A stretch of DNA of 41,779 nt, taken from positions 1 to 41,779 of the forward strand of contig JBMYWH010000020.1 in NCBI GenBank assembly GCA_049607205.1. The letters are read 5' to 3'. Of the stretch, positions 8,188 to 16,044 are shown one piece after another. Origin of the DNA: JBELHR01 sp049607205. GTDB lineage: Bacteria > Bacteroidota > Bacteroidia > Flavobacteriales > Flavobacteriaceae. The notes below the pieces were generated by a model. It was not told the origin of the DNA. It searched no databases and saw only the letters and a list, made by a program, of their open reading frames with translations. A program made the position numbers and the translations under genes. Every line of letters begins with the position of its first letter. The stretch's first letter is position 1.

Positions 8188-9363
8188 TTACTCTTGTTCT
8201 TTGGGTTGTTTTTTTAGTTTTTTTGAACCGCTATACATATCATAGCGAACCAGTCTACAATCCAAAGGTCCATTCTTAAGTGGAATCCTTCTTGAAGTTT
8301 TGAGTCCCACGTGTTTTAAGGCCTCTAGATCCGATGTAATAAACCAAACAGTCGTATCCGTATAAGACTTTTTCAATGTATCTCCGATGTTTCTATAAAA
8401 ATCTTCGATTCCATCAATCTGTAGACGCTCCCCATAAGGTGGGTTAAACATCAACATCGTTCTACCGAAAACCTCTTTCTCTGAAAGGAAAAAGTTTACA
8501 TGGTGGATTCCAATAAAGTCAGATAAATTAGCTTGTTCCACATTATCTTTTGCCTTACGAACCGCAGACGGAGCCTTATCGAAGCCCATAATCTTAAAGG
8601 AAGAAGAGGTAATTTTTTTAAGTAAGGAATCCTGAATTCTAAAATACAAGTCCTCATCGTAGTCCTTCCAGTTTTCAAATCCGAAATGCTTTCTATTGAT
8701 ATTTGCCGGTATATTATTGGCAATCATCGCGGCTTCAATCAAAATTGTTCCCGAACCACACATAGGATCGATGAGGTTTTGGTCCCCCGTATATCCTGCC
8801 AATTGTAACATCCCCGCTGCCAAAACTTCATTAATCGGTGCTAAGTTGGTCGCAGAACGATATCCTCTTTTATGCAAAGATTGCCCACTACTGTCCATAG
8901 ATACGGTACACATGTCTCTAGAAATATGCACATGCACGGTCACATCAGGGTACTGAGAATCCACACTGGGACGTTTCCCAAACTTATCTCTAAAGTAATC
9001 GGCAATCGCATCCTTTGCTTTAAGGGTTACATAGTGGGAATTGGAACTCACCTGGGTTTGGTTGATAGCCGCTTTAATTAAAAAGGTTCCATCCACATCC
9101 ATAAAGTGATCCCAACGAAGCTGCTTAATCTTGTCGTACATCTCTTGTTCATCTCTCACTCGAAATCTCTTGATTGGTTTCAAGACACGAATTGCTGTTC
9201 TCAAAGCTATATTCGCTTTGTACATAAATCCCTTATCTCCTAAAAAGCTTACGCTTCTATTTCCAATTGTCACTTCTTGTGCTCCAAGGTCTCTTAGCTC
9301 TTTAGCCAAAACCTCTTCTAAACCGTATAATGTCGTTGCCGTCATGGCAAAATTAGCTCCCAT
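8188..9363 (-). CDS. THUMP-domain 23S rRNA methyltransferase (RlmL/RlmK-like)
   Basis: A 391-residue protein with an N-terminal ferredoxin-like/THUMP RNA-binding region (about 1-160) and a C-terminal SAM-dependent methyltransferase of the UPF0020 family. Motifs are DPMCGSGTILIEAAMIA (SAM binding) and NPPYGERL (catalytic, N2-guanine type). It matches the N-terminal RlmL part of the E. coli RlmKL fusion, which makes m2G2445 in 23S rRNA; the RlmK half is absent, as is usual in Bacteroidota. Its promoter element is 16 nt upstream of the ATG. priA follows in the same frame 30 nt after the stop. A second in-frame ATG at 9345 is possible. Confidence 0.92.
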   Translation of the reverse strand: MGANFAMTATTLYGLEEVLAKELRDLGAQEVTIGNRSVSFLGDKGFMYKANIALRTAIRVLKPIKRFRVRDEQEMYDKIKQLRWDHFMDVDGTFLIKAAINQTQVSSNSHYVTLKAKDAIADYFRDKFGKRPSVDSQYPDVTVHVHISRDMCTVSMDSSGQSLHKRGYRSATNLAPINEVLAAGMLQLAGYTGDQNLIDPMCGSGTILIEAAMIANNIPANINRKHFGFENWKDYDEDLYFRIQDSLLKKITSSSFKIMGFDKAPSAVRKAKDNVEQANLSDFIGIHHVNFFLSEKEVFGRTMLMFNPPYGERLQIDGIEDFYRNIGDTLKKSYTDTTVWFITSDLEALKHVGLKTSRRIPLKNGPLDCRLVRYDMYSGSKKLKKQPKEQE

Positions 9364-9379
9364 AAAATAAAAATATATG

Positions 9380-9387
9380 CAAATTTA
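9380..9387 (-). promoter_or_regulatory. -7 promoter element of the rlmL-like/priA operon
   Basis: TAAATTTG on the minus strand, an exact TAnnTTTG, 16 nt before the ATG at 9363. A TTG lies about 23 nt further upstream, slightly long for a -33 element. Confidence 0.6.
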
Positions 9388-9439
9388 CATAATATCCACC
9401 GAGAAACAGTCAAAGAGTGGTTATAATTGAATTTTTGCA

Positions 9440-9447
9440 TACTTTTG
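9440..9447 (+). promoter_or_regulatory. -7 promoter element of the ZIP transporter gene
   Basis: TACTTTTG, an exact TAnnTTTG, 17 nt before the ATG at 9465. It lies downstream of the GTG at 9417, which argues against that GTG as the start. Confidence 0.6.
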
Positions 9448-9464
9448 TTCTGCAAACCATATTT

Positions 9465-10133
9465 ATGACCATATTAATCTTATTTCTAGCCGTTGTCCTT
9501 GGGGCTATTTTTGTACTTAGTTTCCCTATGAAACGTTCTCGTGTACAAATACTTTTATCTTTTTCAGGGGCCTATTTACTTTCTGTAACAGTCTTACATC
9601 TACTACCTGAATTCTATCATGATAACTTATCCTATGCAGGAGTTTATATTCTCTTAGGAATTCTCGCACAATCTGTCTTGGAATTTTTTTCTCAAGGAGC
9701 AGAACATGGGCATTTACATCATTTAAAAGATGACAAATTTCCTTGGCTATTGTTTATTGGTTTGAGTTTGCACGCCTTTTTTGAAGGAGTTCCAGTGGCT
9801 CATGCCCATGACCATTCCCTAGTTACAGCCATTGTGATTCACAAAATTCCAATCGCCATGGTCTTGACTAGTTTTTTATTAAATTCTAATCTGTCAAAAA
9901 AGCAATCGGTCCTATTTATCATCATATTTGCATCTATGAGCCCCTTAGGAGCTTATTTATCGGGTCATTTAGCATTTATGAGTTCTTATGAAACTCAAAT
10001 CAATGGATTCATCATTGGAGTGTTTTTACACATTTCAACAATCATTCTATTTGAATCTTCAAACAACCACCAATTTAACTTAATCAAATTCATTAGCATA
10101 TTATTAGGTTTTTCTTTAGCCTTCTTTGCTTAA
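9465..10133 (+). CDS. ZIP family divalent metal transporter
   Basis: ZIP proteins carry Zn2+ or other divalent metals into the cytoplasm. The protein (222 residues from the chosen ATG) has about seven to eight hydrophobic helices, conserved LLSFSGAYLLSVTVLHLLPE at the start, a His-rich cytoplasmic loop (EHGHLHHLK), and the metal-site helices HAFFEGVP and HKIP. An in-frame GTG at 9417 would add 16 residues but lies upstream of the promoter element, so ATG 9465 is preferred. It precedes the OstA-like gene, which has its own promoter at the end of this gene. Metal specificity cannot be read from the sequence. Confidence 0.9.
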   Translation: MTILILFLAVVLGAIFVLSFPMKRSRVQILLSFSGAYLLSVTVLHLLPEFYHDNLSYAGVYILLGILAQSVLEFFSQGAEHGHLHHLKDDKFPWLLFIGLSLHAFFEGVPVAHAHDHSLVTAIVIHKIPIAMVLTSFLLNSNLSKKQSVLFIIIFASMSPLGAYLSGHLAFMSSYETQINGFIIGVFLHISTIILFESSNNHQFNLIKFISILLGFSLAFFA

Positions 10134-10138
10134 ATTTG
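10131..10138 (+). promoter_or_regulatory. -7 promoter element of the OstA-like gene
   Basis: TAAATTTG, an exact TAnnTTTG, overlapping the ZIP stop codon and 17 nt upstream of the TTG at 10156. It supports 10156 over the TTG at 10126. Confidence 0.5.
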
Positions 10139-10155
10139 CATCAAAACCCTCACCA

Positions 10156-11739
10156 TTGAAAGGATTAAAATATATAGTAACGCTTATTTTGTTTTTTTCT
10201 GTCTTGATTTCTGTTCAAGCTCAAAAGAAAAACATTCAAATACTCCCTTCGGATAATATATCATATAGGGATGAAGCAAAATACCCTGGTGCTAGCATCT
10301 TGATTGGAGAGGTCAAAATTGCACATGAAGGTGCCATACTAACCTGTAAAAAAGCCTTTTTTTACGAAAAAGAAAATTTTTTCAAAGCCATTGGTGACGT
10401 AGTGATCAATCAAGGGGATACCATCATTCAGACTTCTGATTATGTAGATTATAATGCGGATACTAAACTAGCCTTGGCATGGGGAAATGTAGTCTTAAAA
10501 GACCCTCAAATGACCTTGACTACAGATACCTTAGAATTTAATAGAGCAGATCAAGTTTTAGACTATATCACTCCAGGAAAAATTGTAGACAGCACCAATG
10601 TGCTCACCTCCAATCTGGGTACTTATGCCTTAAACGAAAAGAAATTCACCGCCAGACAAAACGTAAAAATCACGAATCCTCAGGATACTATATATACTGA
10701 TAAACTCATTTATTATACAGAATTGGATCAAGCTTATCTTAATGGTCCCTCTGATATTTATTCTTCGGGAAATCATATATATACCGAAAAGGGTTTTTAT
10801 GATTCCAACTTAAAAGTTTCACATTTGGTGAAAAATGCCAGAATCGATTATGACGATCGTATCATACAAGGAGACAGTATTTACTATAATGATGCCTTAG
10901 ACTTTGCCTCGGCTACAGGAAACATCAAGGTCACCGATACGATCAACAATATGGTCACTAAAGGTGGTTATGCAGAAGTATATCAAGCCTTGGACTCCAT
11001 ATTTATCACTAAGAAAGCAGTAGCTATTAACCAATTGGAAAAGGATTCCCTTTATATTCATGGAGATACGCTATTCGTAACTGGTCCAAGTGAGGACAGA
11101 GTTATTAGAGCCTTTCATTATGTGAAGTTTTTCAGCACAGACCTTAAAGGAATCTGTGATTCACTTATTAGTGTGGAGAAAACCGGACTTACCAAATTGT
11201 ATTATGACCCTGTTTTATGGGCACAGGACTATCAAATTACAGGGGATAGCATCTTTTTGAGTTCCAACTTAGAGACGGAAAAACTCGATTCTTTAAAAAT
11301 CATGAACAATTCTTTCATGGTTTCTAGAGATTCTGCAGGATATAATCAAATCAGAGGAAAATTCATGTATGGAAAGTTTCGAGACAATGAGCTCAGGACT
11401 ATGCTGGTCAATGGAAATGCTGAACTGATCAACTATGGTAGAGATGAAAATCAAGATCTTGTTGGAATCACAAAAAAACAAGCCAGTAAAATCATGTTTT
11501 ATATGGTGGAAAACACCATTACTAAAATAAACTTCATCAGCAGTCCTACAGGAAAGACCTATCCGGCCTCTGCCTTTCCTGAAACGGAACAAAAACTAAA
11601 AGGATTTATTTGGAGACAGGATGAAAAACCTCTAGTAATGGAAGATATTTTCATTCATGGAAAAAGAGTTTCCAGAGCAGTCAAAACTGACAAGGTCGAA
11701 TTGAAACAATTAAAAGCAAATGAAAGAAGCCTTTTATAA
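10156..11739 (+). CDS. OstA-like (LptA-type) LPS transport protein
   Basis: OstA/LptA proteins form a periplasmic beta-jellyroll bridge that carries lipopolysaccharide to the outer membrane. The protein has a signal peptide (KGLKYIVTLILFFSVLISVQAQ region; Q-K cleavage likely) and then repeated OstA strands built around TDTLEF, GDSIYYN, GDTLFV and GDSIFL. No ATG is present near the N-terminus; initiation is at TTG 10156 (preferred, directly before the signal peptide and 17 nt after a promoter element) or TTG 10126. At about 527 residues it is much longer than E. coli LptA, as is usual for Bacteroidota. It overlaps the aminotransferase gene by 20 bp, a pairing I believe is common in Flavobacteriaceae. 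Confidence 0.88.
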   Translation: MKGLKYIVTLILFFSVLISVQAQKKNIQILPSDNISYRDEAKYPGASILIGEVKIAHEGAILTCKKAFFYEKENFFKAIGDVVINQGDTIIQTSDYVDYNADTKLALAWGNVVLKDPQMTLTTDTLEFNRADQVLDYITPGKIVDSTNVLTSNLGTYALNEKKFTARQNVKITNPQDTIYTDKLIYYTELDQAYLNGPSDIYSSGNHIYTEKGFYDSNLKVSHLVKNARIDYDDRIIQGDSIYYNDALDFASATGNIKVTDTINNMVTKGGYAEVYQALDSIFITKKAVAINQLEKDSLYIHGDTLFVTGPSEDRVIRAFHYVKFFSTDLKGICDSLISVEKTGLTKLYYDPVLWAQDYQITGDSIFLSSNLETEKLDSLKIMNNSFMVSRDSAGYNQIRGKFMYGKFRDNELRTMLVNGNAELINYGRDENQDLVGITKKQASKIMFYMVENTITKINFISSPTGKTYPASAFPETEQKLKGFIWRQDEKPLVMEDIFIHGKRVSRAVKTDKVELKQLKANERSLL

Positions 11740-12910
11740 ATATCAAGCTCAAACTAGCCCTCACCCTCTTGCCATAGAAGTCAAGAGTGCGGATGGAATG
11801 TATATGTATGATAAAGATAATAAGGCCTATTTAGACTTCGTCGCTGGGGTATCTGCCAATACTTTAGGACATCGCCCTCCTCGAGTGAATCAAGCCATCA
11901 AAGACCAATTGGATCAGTATGCTCATGTAATGGTTTATGGAGAATTTGTACAAGAACCTTCCGTAAAACTCTGTGAATTACTGATTTCCCAATTGGAGAA
12001 TACCTTAGACTCGGTCTATTTAGTTAATTCCGGGACTGAAGCTACTGAAGCAGCTTTAAAATTAGCCAAACGCGTGACCGGGAGAACAGAAATGGTTGGG
12101 GCTAAGAACGCCTATCATGGAAATACCATGGGATCCATGAGTGTTTGTGGTAATGAAGAAAAAAAATCCAAATTTCGTCCCCTTATTCCAGGATCCAAAT
12201 TTTTGAGATTTAACAACTTTGAAGACTTAGAATTAATCAGTTGCCGAACGGCAGGGGTGATTCTTGAAACCATACAAGGAGGAGCTGGATTCATAGTTCC
12301 TGATCCGAACTGGATCAAAGCCGTGGCTGAACGTTGTGAGGCCATGGGTAGCTTTTTAATATTGGATGAAATTCAATCTGGAATTGGTCGAACTGGAAAA
12401 TTCTTTGGTTATCAACATTTCGATATTGTACCTGATATTATAATCTGTGGAAAAGGTTTAGGCGGAGGCATGCCAATTGGTGCCATGATTGCTTCTAAAT
12501 CACATATGGATAAATTGATGAAAGACCCTAAACTTGGTCATATCACCACCTTTGGAGGTCACCCTGTAATAGCTGCAGGAGCTTTAGCAACCGTCACCCA
12601 AATTATTGAGGATCGTTTAATGCAAGACATCCATCGAAAAGAAGCTTTAATCCGTCAAGAACTGAAGCACCCACAAATCATGGAAATTCGCGGAAAGGGA
12701 TTGATGCTGGCCCCTATACTTCAAGACGCAGATCTCGCCAATGACGTGATTTTGGAATGTTTTGAACAGGGTTTAATTCTATTTTGGTTACTCTACGAAC
12801 CTAGGGCCTTGAGATTAAGTCCCCCATTAAATATACCGGACTCAGATATTATCAAAGCCTGTTCAATTATTAAAAAGGCTATAGACAAGCATTACTCTGC
12901 TAGAATTTGA
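11720..12910 (+). CDS. class III PLP-dependent aminotransferase
   Basis: A 396-residue fold-type I aminotransferase of the acetylornithine/aspartate aminotransferase family. Visible signatures are NSGTEATEAALKLA (phosphate binding), LDEIQSGIGRTGKFF (Asp for the pyridine nitrogen) and CGKGLGGGMPIGAM, with the PLP lysine in the GKG motif. The amino donor and acceptor cannot be assigned. Its ATG lies inside the 3' end of the OstA-like gene, so translation is probably coupled. The 3' end overlaps the convergent TlpA-type gene by 19 bp. Confidence 0.93.
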   Translation: MKEAFYKYQAQTSPHPLAIEVKSADGMYMYDKDNKAYLDFVAGVSANTLGHRPPRVNQAIKDQLDQYAHVMVYGEFVQEPSVKLCELLISQLENTLDSVYLVNSGTEATEAALKLAKRVTGRTEMVGAKNAYHGNTMGSMSVCGNEEKKSKFRPLIPGSKFLRFNNFEDLELISCRTAGVILETIQGGAGFIVPDPNWIKAVAERCEAMGSFLILDEIQSGIGRTGKFFGYQHFDIVPDIIICGKGLGGGMPIGAMIASKSHMDKLMKDPKLGHITTFGGHPVIAAGALATVTQIIEDRLMQDIHRKEALIRQELKHPQIMEIRGKGLMLAPILQDADLANDVILECFEQGLILFWLLYEPRALRLSPPLNIPDSDIIKACSIIKKAIDKHYSARI

Positions 12911-13443
12911 TCTAATTTTCTATAGAAGAAAGAGGAGTTCCATCGGGCTGCACCGGTTTTGGCCACCGCTACCCTACCCTTTTTATCGATAATATAACTC
13001 GCCGGGATAGAATTCGTTTCTAAAAAAATAGCTGGAGGACGACTGATTGATTTGTAGTTAGGAAGATCGAATTGCTCTTTATGGAAGAAATTTTCAACTA
13101 TTTCACCATCCTCATTAGACACAAGTAAAAATGCAATCTTGGTATGGTAATCCTGATAAAACTCTTCTAAATAAGGAAGTTCCGCACGACAAGGAGGGCA
13201 CCAAGTCGCCCAAAAATTCACAAAAATCACCTGATCCTTATAGTCCTTCAAATTCACCCTATTCCCTTCCAAGTCCATTAAAACCCAATTCTTTTCCGAG
13301 ATATGCTCTCGATCTTCTACATCGATCACGCTAGGAATAAATGCTATTTGACGCTGAATCCAAATCCGTGAGCTAGGCCATAGAAACAAGGCAAAAACGG
13401 CTATATAAAATAAGTTGCTTAAGTGCTTTTTAGTAATTTTCAT
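12892..13443 (-). CDS. TlpA-family thiol-disulfide oxidoreductase
   Basis: A membrane-anchored periplasmic thioredoxin-fold protein. It has an N-terminal hydrophobic anchor (about residues 9-27), then DLEGNRVNLKDYKDQVIFVNFW and the redox motif WCPPC (followed by RAELP), and a cis-proline region (SIPASYIID). Such proteins reduce or oxidise envelope disulfides, for example in cytochrome c maturation. An in-frame TTG at 13461 lies inside the promoter element, so ATG at 13443 (183 residues) is chosen. It is convergent with the aminotransferase and divergent from the unknown gene at 13536. Partner proteins are not evident. Confidence 0.93.
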   Translation of the reverse strand: MKITKKHLSNLFYIAVFALFLWPSSRIWIQRQIAFIPSVIDVEDREHISEKNWVLMDLEGNRVNLKDYKDQVIFVNFWATWCPPCRAELPYLEEFYQDYHTKIAFLLVSNEDGEIVENFFHKEQFDLPNYKSISRPPAIFLETNSIPASYIIDKKGRVAVAKTGAARWNSSFFYRKLDQILAE

Positions 13444-13458
13444 AGGATCAAAAGTAAC

Positions 13459-13466
13459 CAAAATTA
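13459..13466 (-). promoter_or_regulatory. -7 promoter element of the TlpA-type gene
   Basis: TAATTTTG on the minus strand, an exact TAnnTTTG, 15 nt before the ATG at 13443. A second match (TACTTTTG, 13449-13456) lies closer to the start but would leave almost no leader. Confidence 0.55.
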
Positions 13467-13495
13467 TAAGGTCTTAAGTAACAAGAGTTACGATT

Positions 13496-13524
13496 TTGTT
13501 CTTTTAAAAGTTTTGCTATATTTG
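13496..13524 (+). promoter_or_regulatory. -33/-7 promoter of the gene at 13536
   Basis: TTG at 13496-13498 and TATATTTG at 13517-13524 (exact TAnnTTTG) with an 18-nt spacer form one of the best matches to the Bacteroidota promoter consensus here. The ATG follows 11 nt later. Confidence 0.7.
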
Positions 13525-13535
13525 TCCAACCCCTT

Positions 13536-14108
13536 ATGAGTATTATAGACTTTTTACATATCACCTCTAAAGCTAAGGCCAAGCGCCTAACGGACTCTGA
13601 AACTTATTACAAGTCCAAGTTTTCTTTTTATACTCAATATCTTAAAAAATATTGTCCTAACTACTATATAGAGTTATATAATCAATGTGATACTCGTCAT
13701 AAAACTGTAGAAACAATTAAGTTGAAAAGTGGTTTGTATTTCGGACAAGAATATCATGAAGTTTTGAACTTTTTAGGACAACCTTCATTCAGTTATAGAT
13801 ATCAGGATAATGAAGATCATATCATTTTAGCCTATAAAAATCTAGAACATTCAGCCTTCATAACCATGACCTATCACTTCTATAAAGGACGCTTGCTCCT
13901 AGTAGGACATGATTATGCTAATATTACTCCTGATGAACAGAGAGATTGTCTTTTTACCTTTATAGACCAATTTAAGATGTCCCATCTAAAAAAATTGGAA
14001 AATCCATTTTTAATGGAGGATGCAAAAGGAAATTTTATGCTTGCCCATGTTAACAGACGTCTAAAAGTCTATTTAGGATCTCCTGAGATCTTATCGTTGA
14101 GTCGTTAA
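13536..14108 (+). CDS. conserved hypothetical protein
   Basis: I do not recognise this 190-residue protein. It has no signal peptide or membrane helix and looks cytoplasmic, with mixed alpha/beta character, a Lys/Tyr-rich N-terminal helix, a central SGLYFGQEYHEVLNFLGQPS segment that resembles a lipoprotein SmpA-type turn only loosely, and basic residues near the C-terminus (HVNRRLKVYLGSPE). It has a strong promoter of its own, and smpB follows 18 nt downstream with another promoter element near its start. Function unknown; the gene is clearly real from its codon pattern and spacing. Confidence 0.8.
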   Translation: MSIIDFLHITSKAKAKRLTDSETYYKSKFSFYTQYLKKYCPNYYIELYNQCDTRHKTVETIKLKSGLYFGQEYHEVLNFLGQPSFSYRYQDNEDHIILAYKNLEHSAFITMTYHFYKGRLLLVGHDYANITPDEQRDCLFTFIDQFKMSHLKKLENPFLMEDAKGNFMLAHVNRRLKVYLGSPEILSLSR

Positions 14109-14114
14109 TTTTAT

Positions 14115-14122
14115 TAACTTTG
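14115..14122 (+). promoter_or_regulatory. -7 promoter element at the smpB start
   Basis: TAACTTTG, an exact TAnnTTTG, ends only 4 nt before the smpB ATG. If used, the transcript would be leaderless or nearly so; smpB may also be read through from the gene upstream. Confidence 0.45.
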
Positions 14123-14126
14123 CATT

Positions 14127-14585
14127 ATGCAAAAGAACATTAACATACAAAACAAAAAGGCTCGTTTTGAATATGAAATTCTAGACACCTACACTGCCGG
14201 AATTCAACTCACTGGTACGGAAATCAAATCCATACGACAAAGTAAGGCGCGTATTACCGAGAGTTTCTGCGAATTTAACGAGGGTGGAGAACTTTTTGTA
14301 ATCAACATGTATGTTGAAGAATACATCAATGGTACTTTTTTCAATCATAAAACTAAGGGTGCAAGACGTCTTTTACTTCAAAAAAGAGAACTCAAAAAAC
14401 TTCAGAGAGAAGTACAAAATGTAGGACTTACTATAGTTCCACTTAAACTGTTCCTTACCGATAAAGGGTGGGCTAAACTTCAAATTGCACTATGTAAGGG
14501 TAAGAAAACTCACGACAAGAGAAATACACTTAAGGACAGAGACAATAAACGAGATTTAGCTCGAATTAAGAAATCATACGCCTAA
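14127..14585 (+). CDS. smpB: SsrA-binding protein SmpB
   Basis: SmpB binds tmRNA and delivers it to stalled ribosomes for trans-translation. The 152-residue length is typical. Conserved parts are the N-terminal NKKARFEYEI, the GIQLTGTEIKSIR segment, YINGTFFNHKTKGARRLLLQ, and the basic tail with KGKKTHDKRNTLKDRD, which enters the decoding centre. The gene begins 18 nt after the unknown protein and is followed 4 nt later by the prenyltransferase gene. The tmRNA gene itself (ssrA) was not found in this window. Confidence 0.98.
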   Translation: MQKNINIQNKKARFEYEILDTYTAGIQLTGTEIKSIRQSKARITESFCEFNEGGELFVINMYVEEYINGTFFNHKTKGARRLLLQKRELKKLQREVQNVGLTIVPLKLFLTDKGWAKLQIALCKGKKTHDKRNTLKDRDNKRDLARIKKSYA

Positions 14586-14589
14586 TTCT

Positions 14590-15435
14590 ATGATTTGGTC
14601 CTTTTTAAAAAGCCTTAGACTCGCTAATGTTTTTTTAATTGGTATAGGACAGGTTTTGATTTTTAATTTACTGGAGCAACCCGTTCAATACAACCTGGTT
14701 GCTATGACAAGTCTCATTGCGGCCTTATCTAATTTTCAAAATGATTATTGTGATATTAAAACCGATCGAATTAACGGGAAATCTAATGTTTTCATTGAAC
14801 ACCTTTCTATCACCCAGTTTAGGCTCATCTATAGTCTATTTAGCCTAACACTTTTGTTTTTATGCTTGATTGACACTCCTAACTTTACAAGTTCACTTTT
14901 CTTATTGGGCTGCTGGTTAATTTTAATCTTGTATAATTTAATTTTACAAAAGTGGGTGATCATCGGTAATATCGTGGTAGTATTATGTTCTCTGCTAAGT
15001 TTTCTCCTGCCTTTTATAGCTACAGAAACTCCAATTGAAAAACTAAGTGTAAACCTTCAATTCTTACTTGTTTATACATTTATTTCCATTGCTCTTATTC
15101 AGTTTGTTAGAGAATTAATAAAGGATGTAATTGACCTTAAAGGAGACTATAATAGTAATTATAAAACCCTAGCCATAGTCCTTGGATCCGCAAGAGTGCT
15201 TTACCTATGTATGACTTTGCTTATGATTTATGCCGTGATCACCTTATACTTCTTGTATTGGTATCCTAACTCGTTCAATTATACGTGGTTTGCAATTGCC
15301 CTAGGAGTACTTCCATTAACTTTAAACATAGTCTGGGATCTACACAGAACAAATCCTTCTATAGAATTAAATTCAAAAAAATTAAAAGTCCTGATCGCTT
15401 TAGGACTTCTCAGTTTATTAATATATCAAACATGA
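14590..15435 (+). CDS. UbiA-family prenyltransferase (geranylgeranylglycerol-phosphate type)
   Basis: An integral membrane prenyltransferase of 281 residues with about eight hydrophobic helices. The first Asp-rich motif is NDYCDIKTDRINGK and the second is RELIKDVIDLKGD, the two sites that bind the prenyl diphosphate through Mg2+. The subgroup found beside maf in Flavobacteria is usually labelled geranylgeranylglycerol-phosphate geranylgeranyltransferase; the true acceptor in these bacteria is uncertain, and a menaquinone or other isoprenoid lipid role is possible. Its TGA overlaps the maf ATG by 4 bp (ATGA), so the two are translationally coupled. Confidence 0.85.
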   Translation: MIWSFLKSLRLANVFLIGIGQVLIFNLLEQPVQYNLVAMTSLIAALSNFQNDYCDIKTDRINGKSNVFIEHLSITQFRLIYSLFSLTLLFLCLIDTPNFTSSLFLLGCWLILILYNLILQKWVIIGNIVVVLCSLLSFLLPFIATETPIEKLSVNLQFLLVYTFISIALIQFVRELIKDVIDLKGDYNSNYKTLAIVLGSARVLYLCMTLLMIYAVITLYFLYWYPNSFNYTWFAIALGVLPLTLNIVWDLHRTNPSIELNSKKLKVLIALGLLSLLIYQT

Positions 15436-16007
15436 CTAAATTAAAATATATTTTGGCTTCAGCTTCTCCTAGAAGACAGAGCTTACTTCGTGAAATGGGT
15501 TTTAGCTTTGAGCTTAGAAAACTAAATGTTGAAGAAGTATATTCATCAGATTTAAAGGGCTCTGAAATAACGGATTTTCTGGCTTTAAAAAAATCAGCTG
15601 CTTGTGAAATTGGAGAAAATGAAGTGCTCATCACCTCTGATACTATTGTTTGGTTTGATTCAAAACCTTTAGAAAAACCGAGGTCACGTGGTGAAGCCTT
15701 TGAGATGTTGATGAATATGTCAGGAAAACAACACCAAGTATATACAAGTGTTTGTGTGAAGACTTCGGAAAATCAATTTCTGATCAACGATTGTACTAAA
15801 GTAATCTTAAAGAACTATGATGCAAACATGATTAACTACTACCTTGATTTAGAAGACTATAAAGACAAAGCAGGCTCTTATGGTATACAAAATTGGTTTG
15901 GTATGACTTGTGTTGATCGCATTGAGGGAAATTATTACAACGTTATGGGACTACCTACCGAAAAGCTTTATAATCTTTTAATAAACTTAGAACAACAAGT
16001 CAAGTAA
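15432..16007 (+). CDS. maf: Maf-family nucleotide pyrophosphatase
   Basis: Maf/YhdE proteins hydrolyse dTTP/UTP or modified nucleoside triphosphates and are linked to septum inhibition. The 191-residue protein starts LKYILASASPRRQSLLREMG, with the substrate-binding SASPRR motif, then SDTIVWFD, KPRSRGEAFEML.MSG, and DKAGSYGIQ near the end. I set the start at ATG 15432, which overlaps the prenyltransferase stop (ATGA). The frame stays open further upstream, but that stretch lies within the prenyltransferase gene and does not resemble Maf. Confidence 0.96.
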   Translation: MTKLKYILASASPRRQSLLREMGFSFELRKLNVEEVYSSDLKGSEITDFLALKKSAACEIGENEVLITSDTIVWFDSKPLEKPRSRGEAFEMLMNMSGKQHQVYTSVCVKTSENQFLINDCTKVILKNYDANMINYYLDLEDYKDKAGSYGIQNWFGMTCVDRIEGNYYNVMGLPTEKLYNLLINLEQQVK

Positions 16008-16013
16008 AATAAT

Positions 16014-16021
16014 TACTTTTG
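16014..16021 (+). promoter_or_regulatory. -7 promoter element of the transketolase subunit gene
   Basis: TACTTTTG, an exact TAnnTTTG, 23 nt before the ATG at 16045. Confidence 0.55.
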
Positions 16022-16044
16022 TTCGTATAAATTTTTAGCACAGA

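Noticed and set aside
15285..16007. A longer maf reading frame that starts inside the prenyltransferase gene
   Set aside because: The extra residues are unlike Maf, while ATG 15432 gives the family N-terminus and a typical ATGA overlap.
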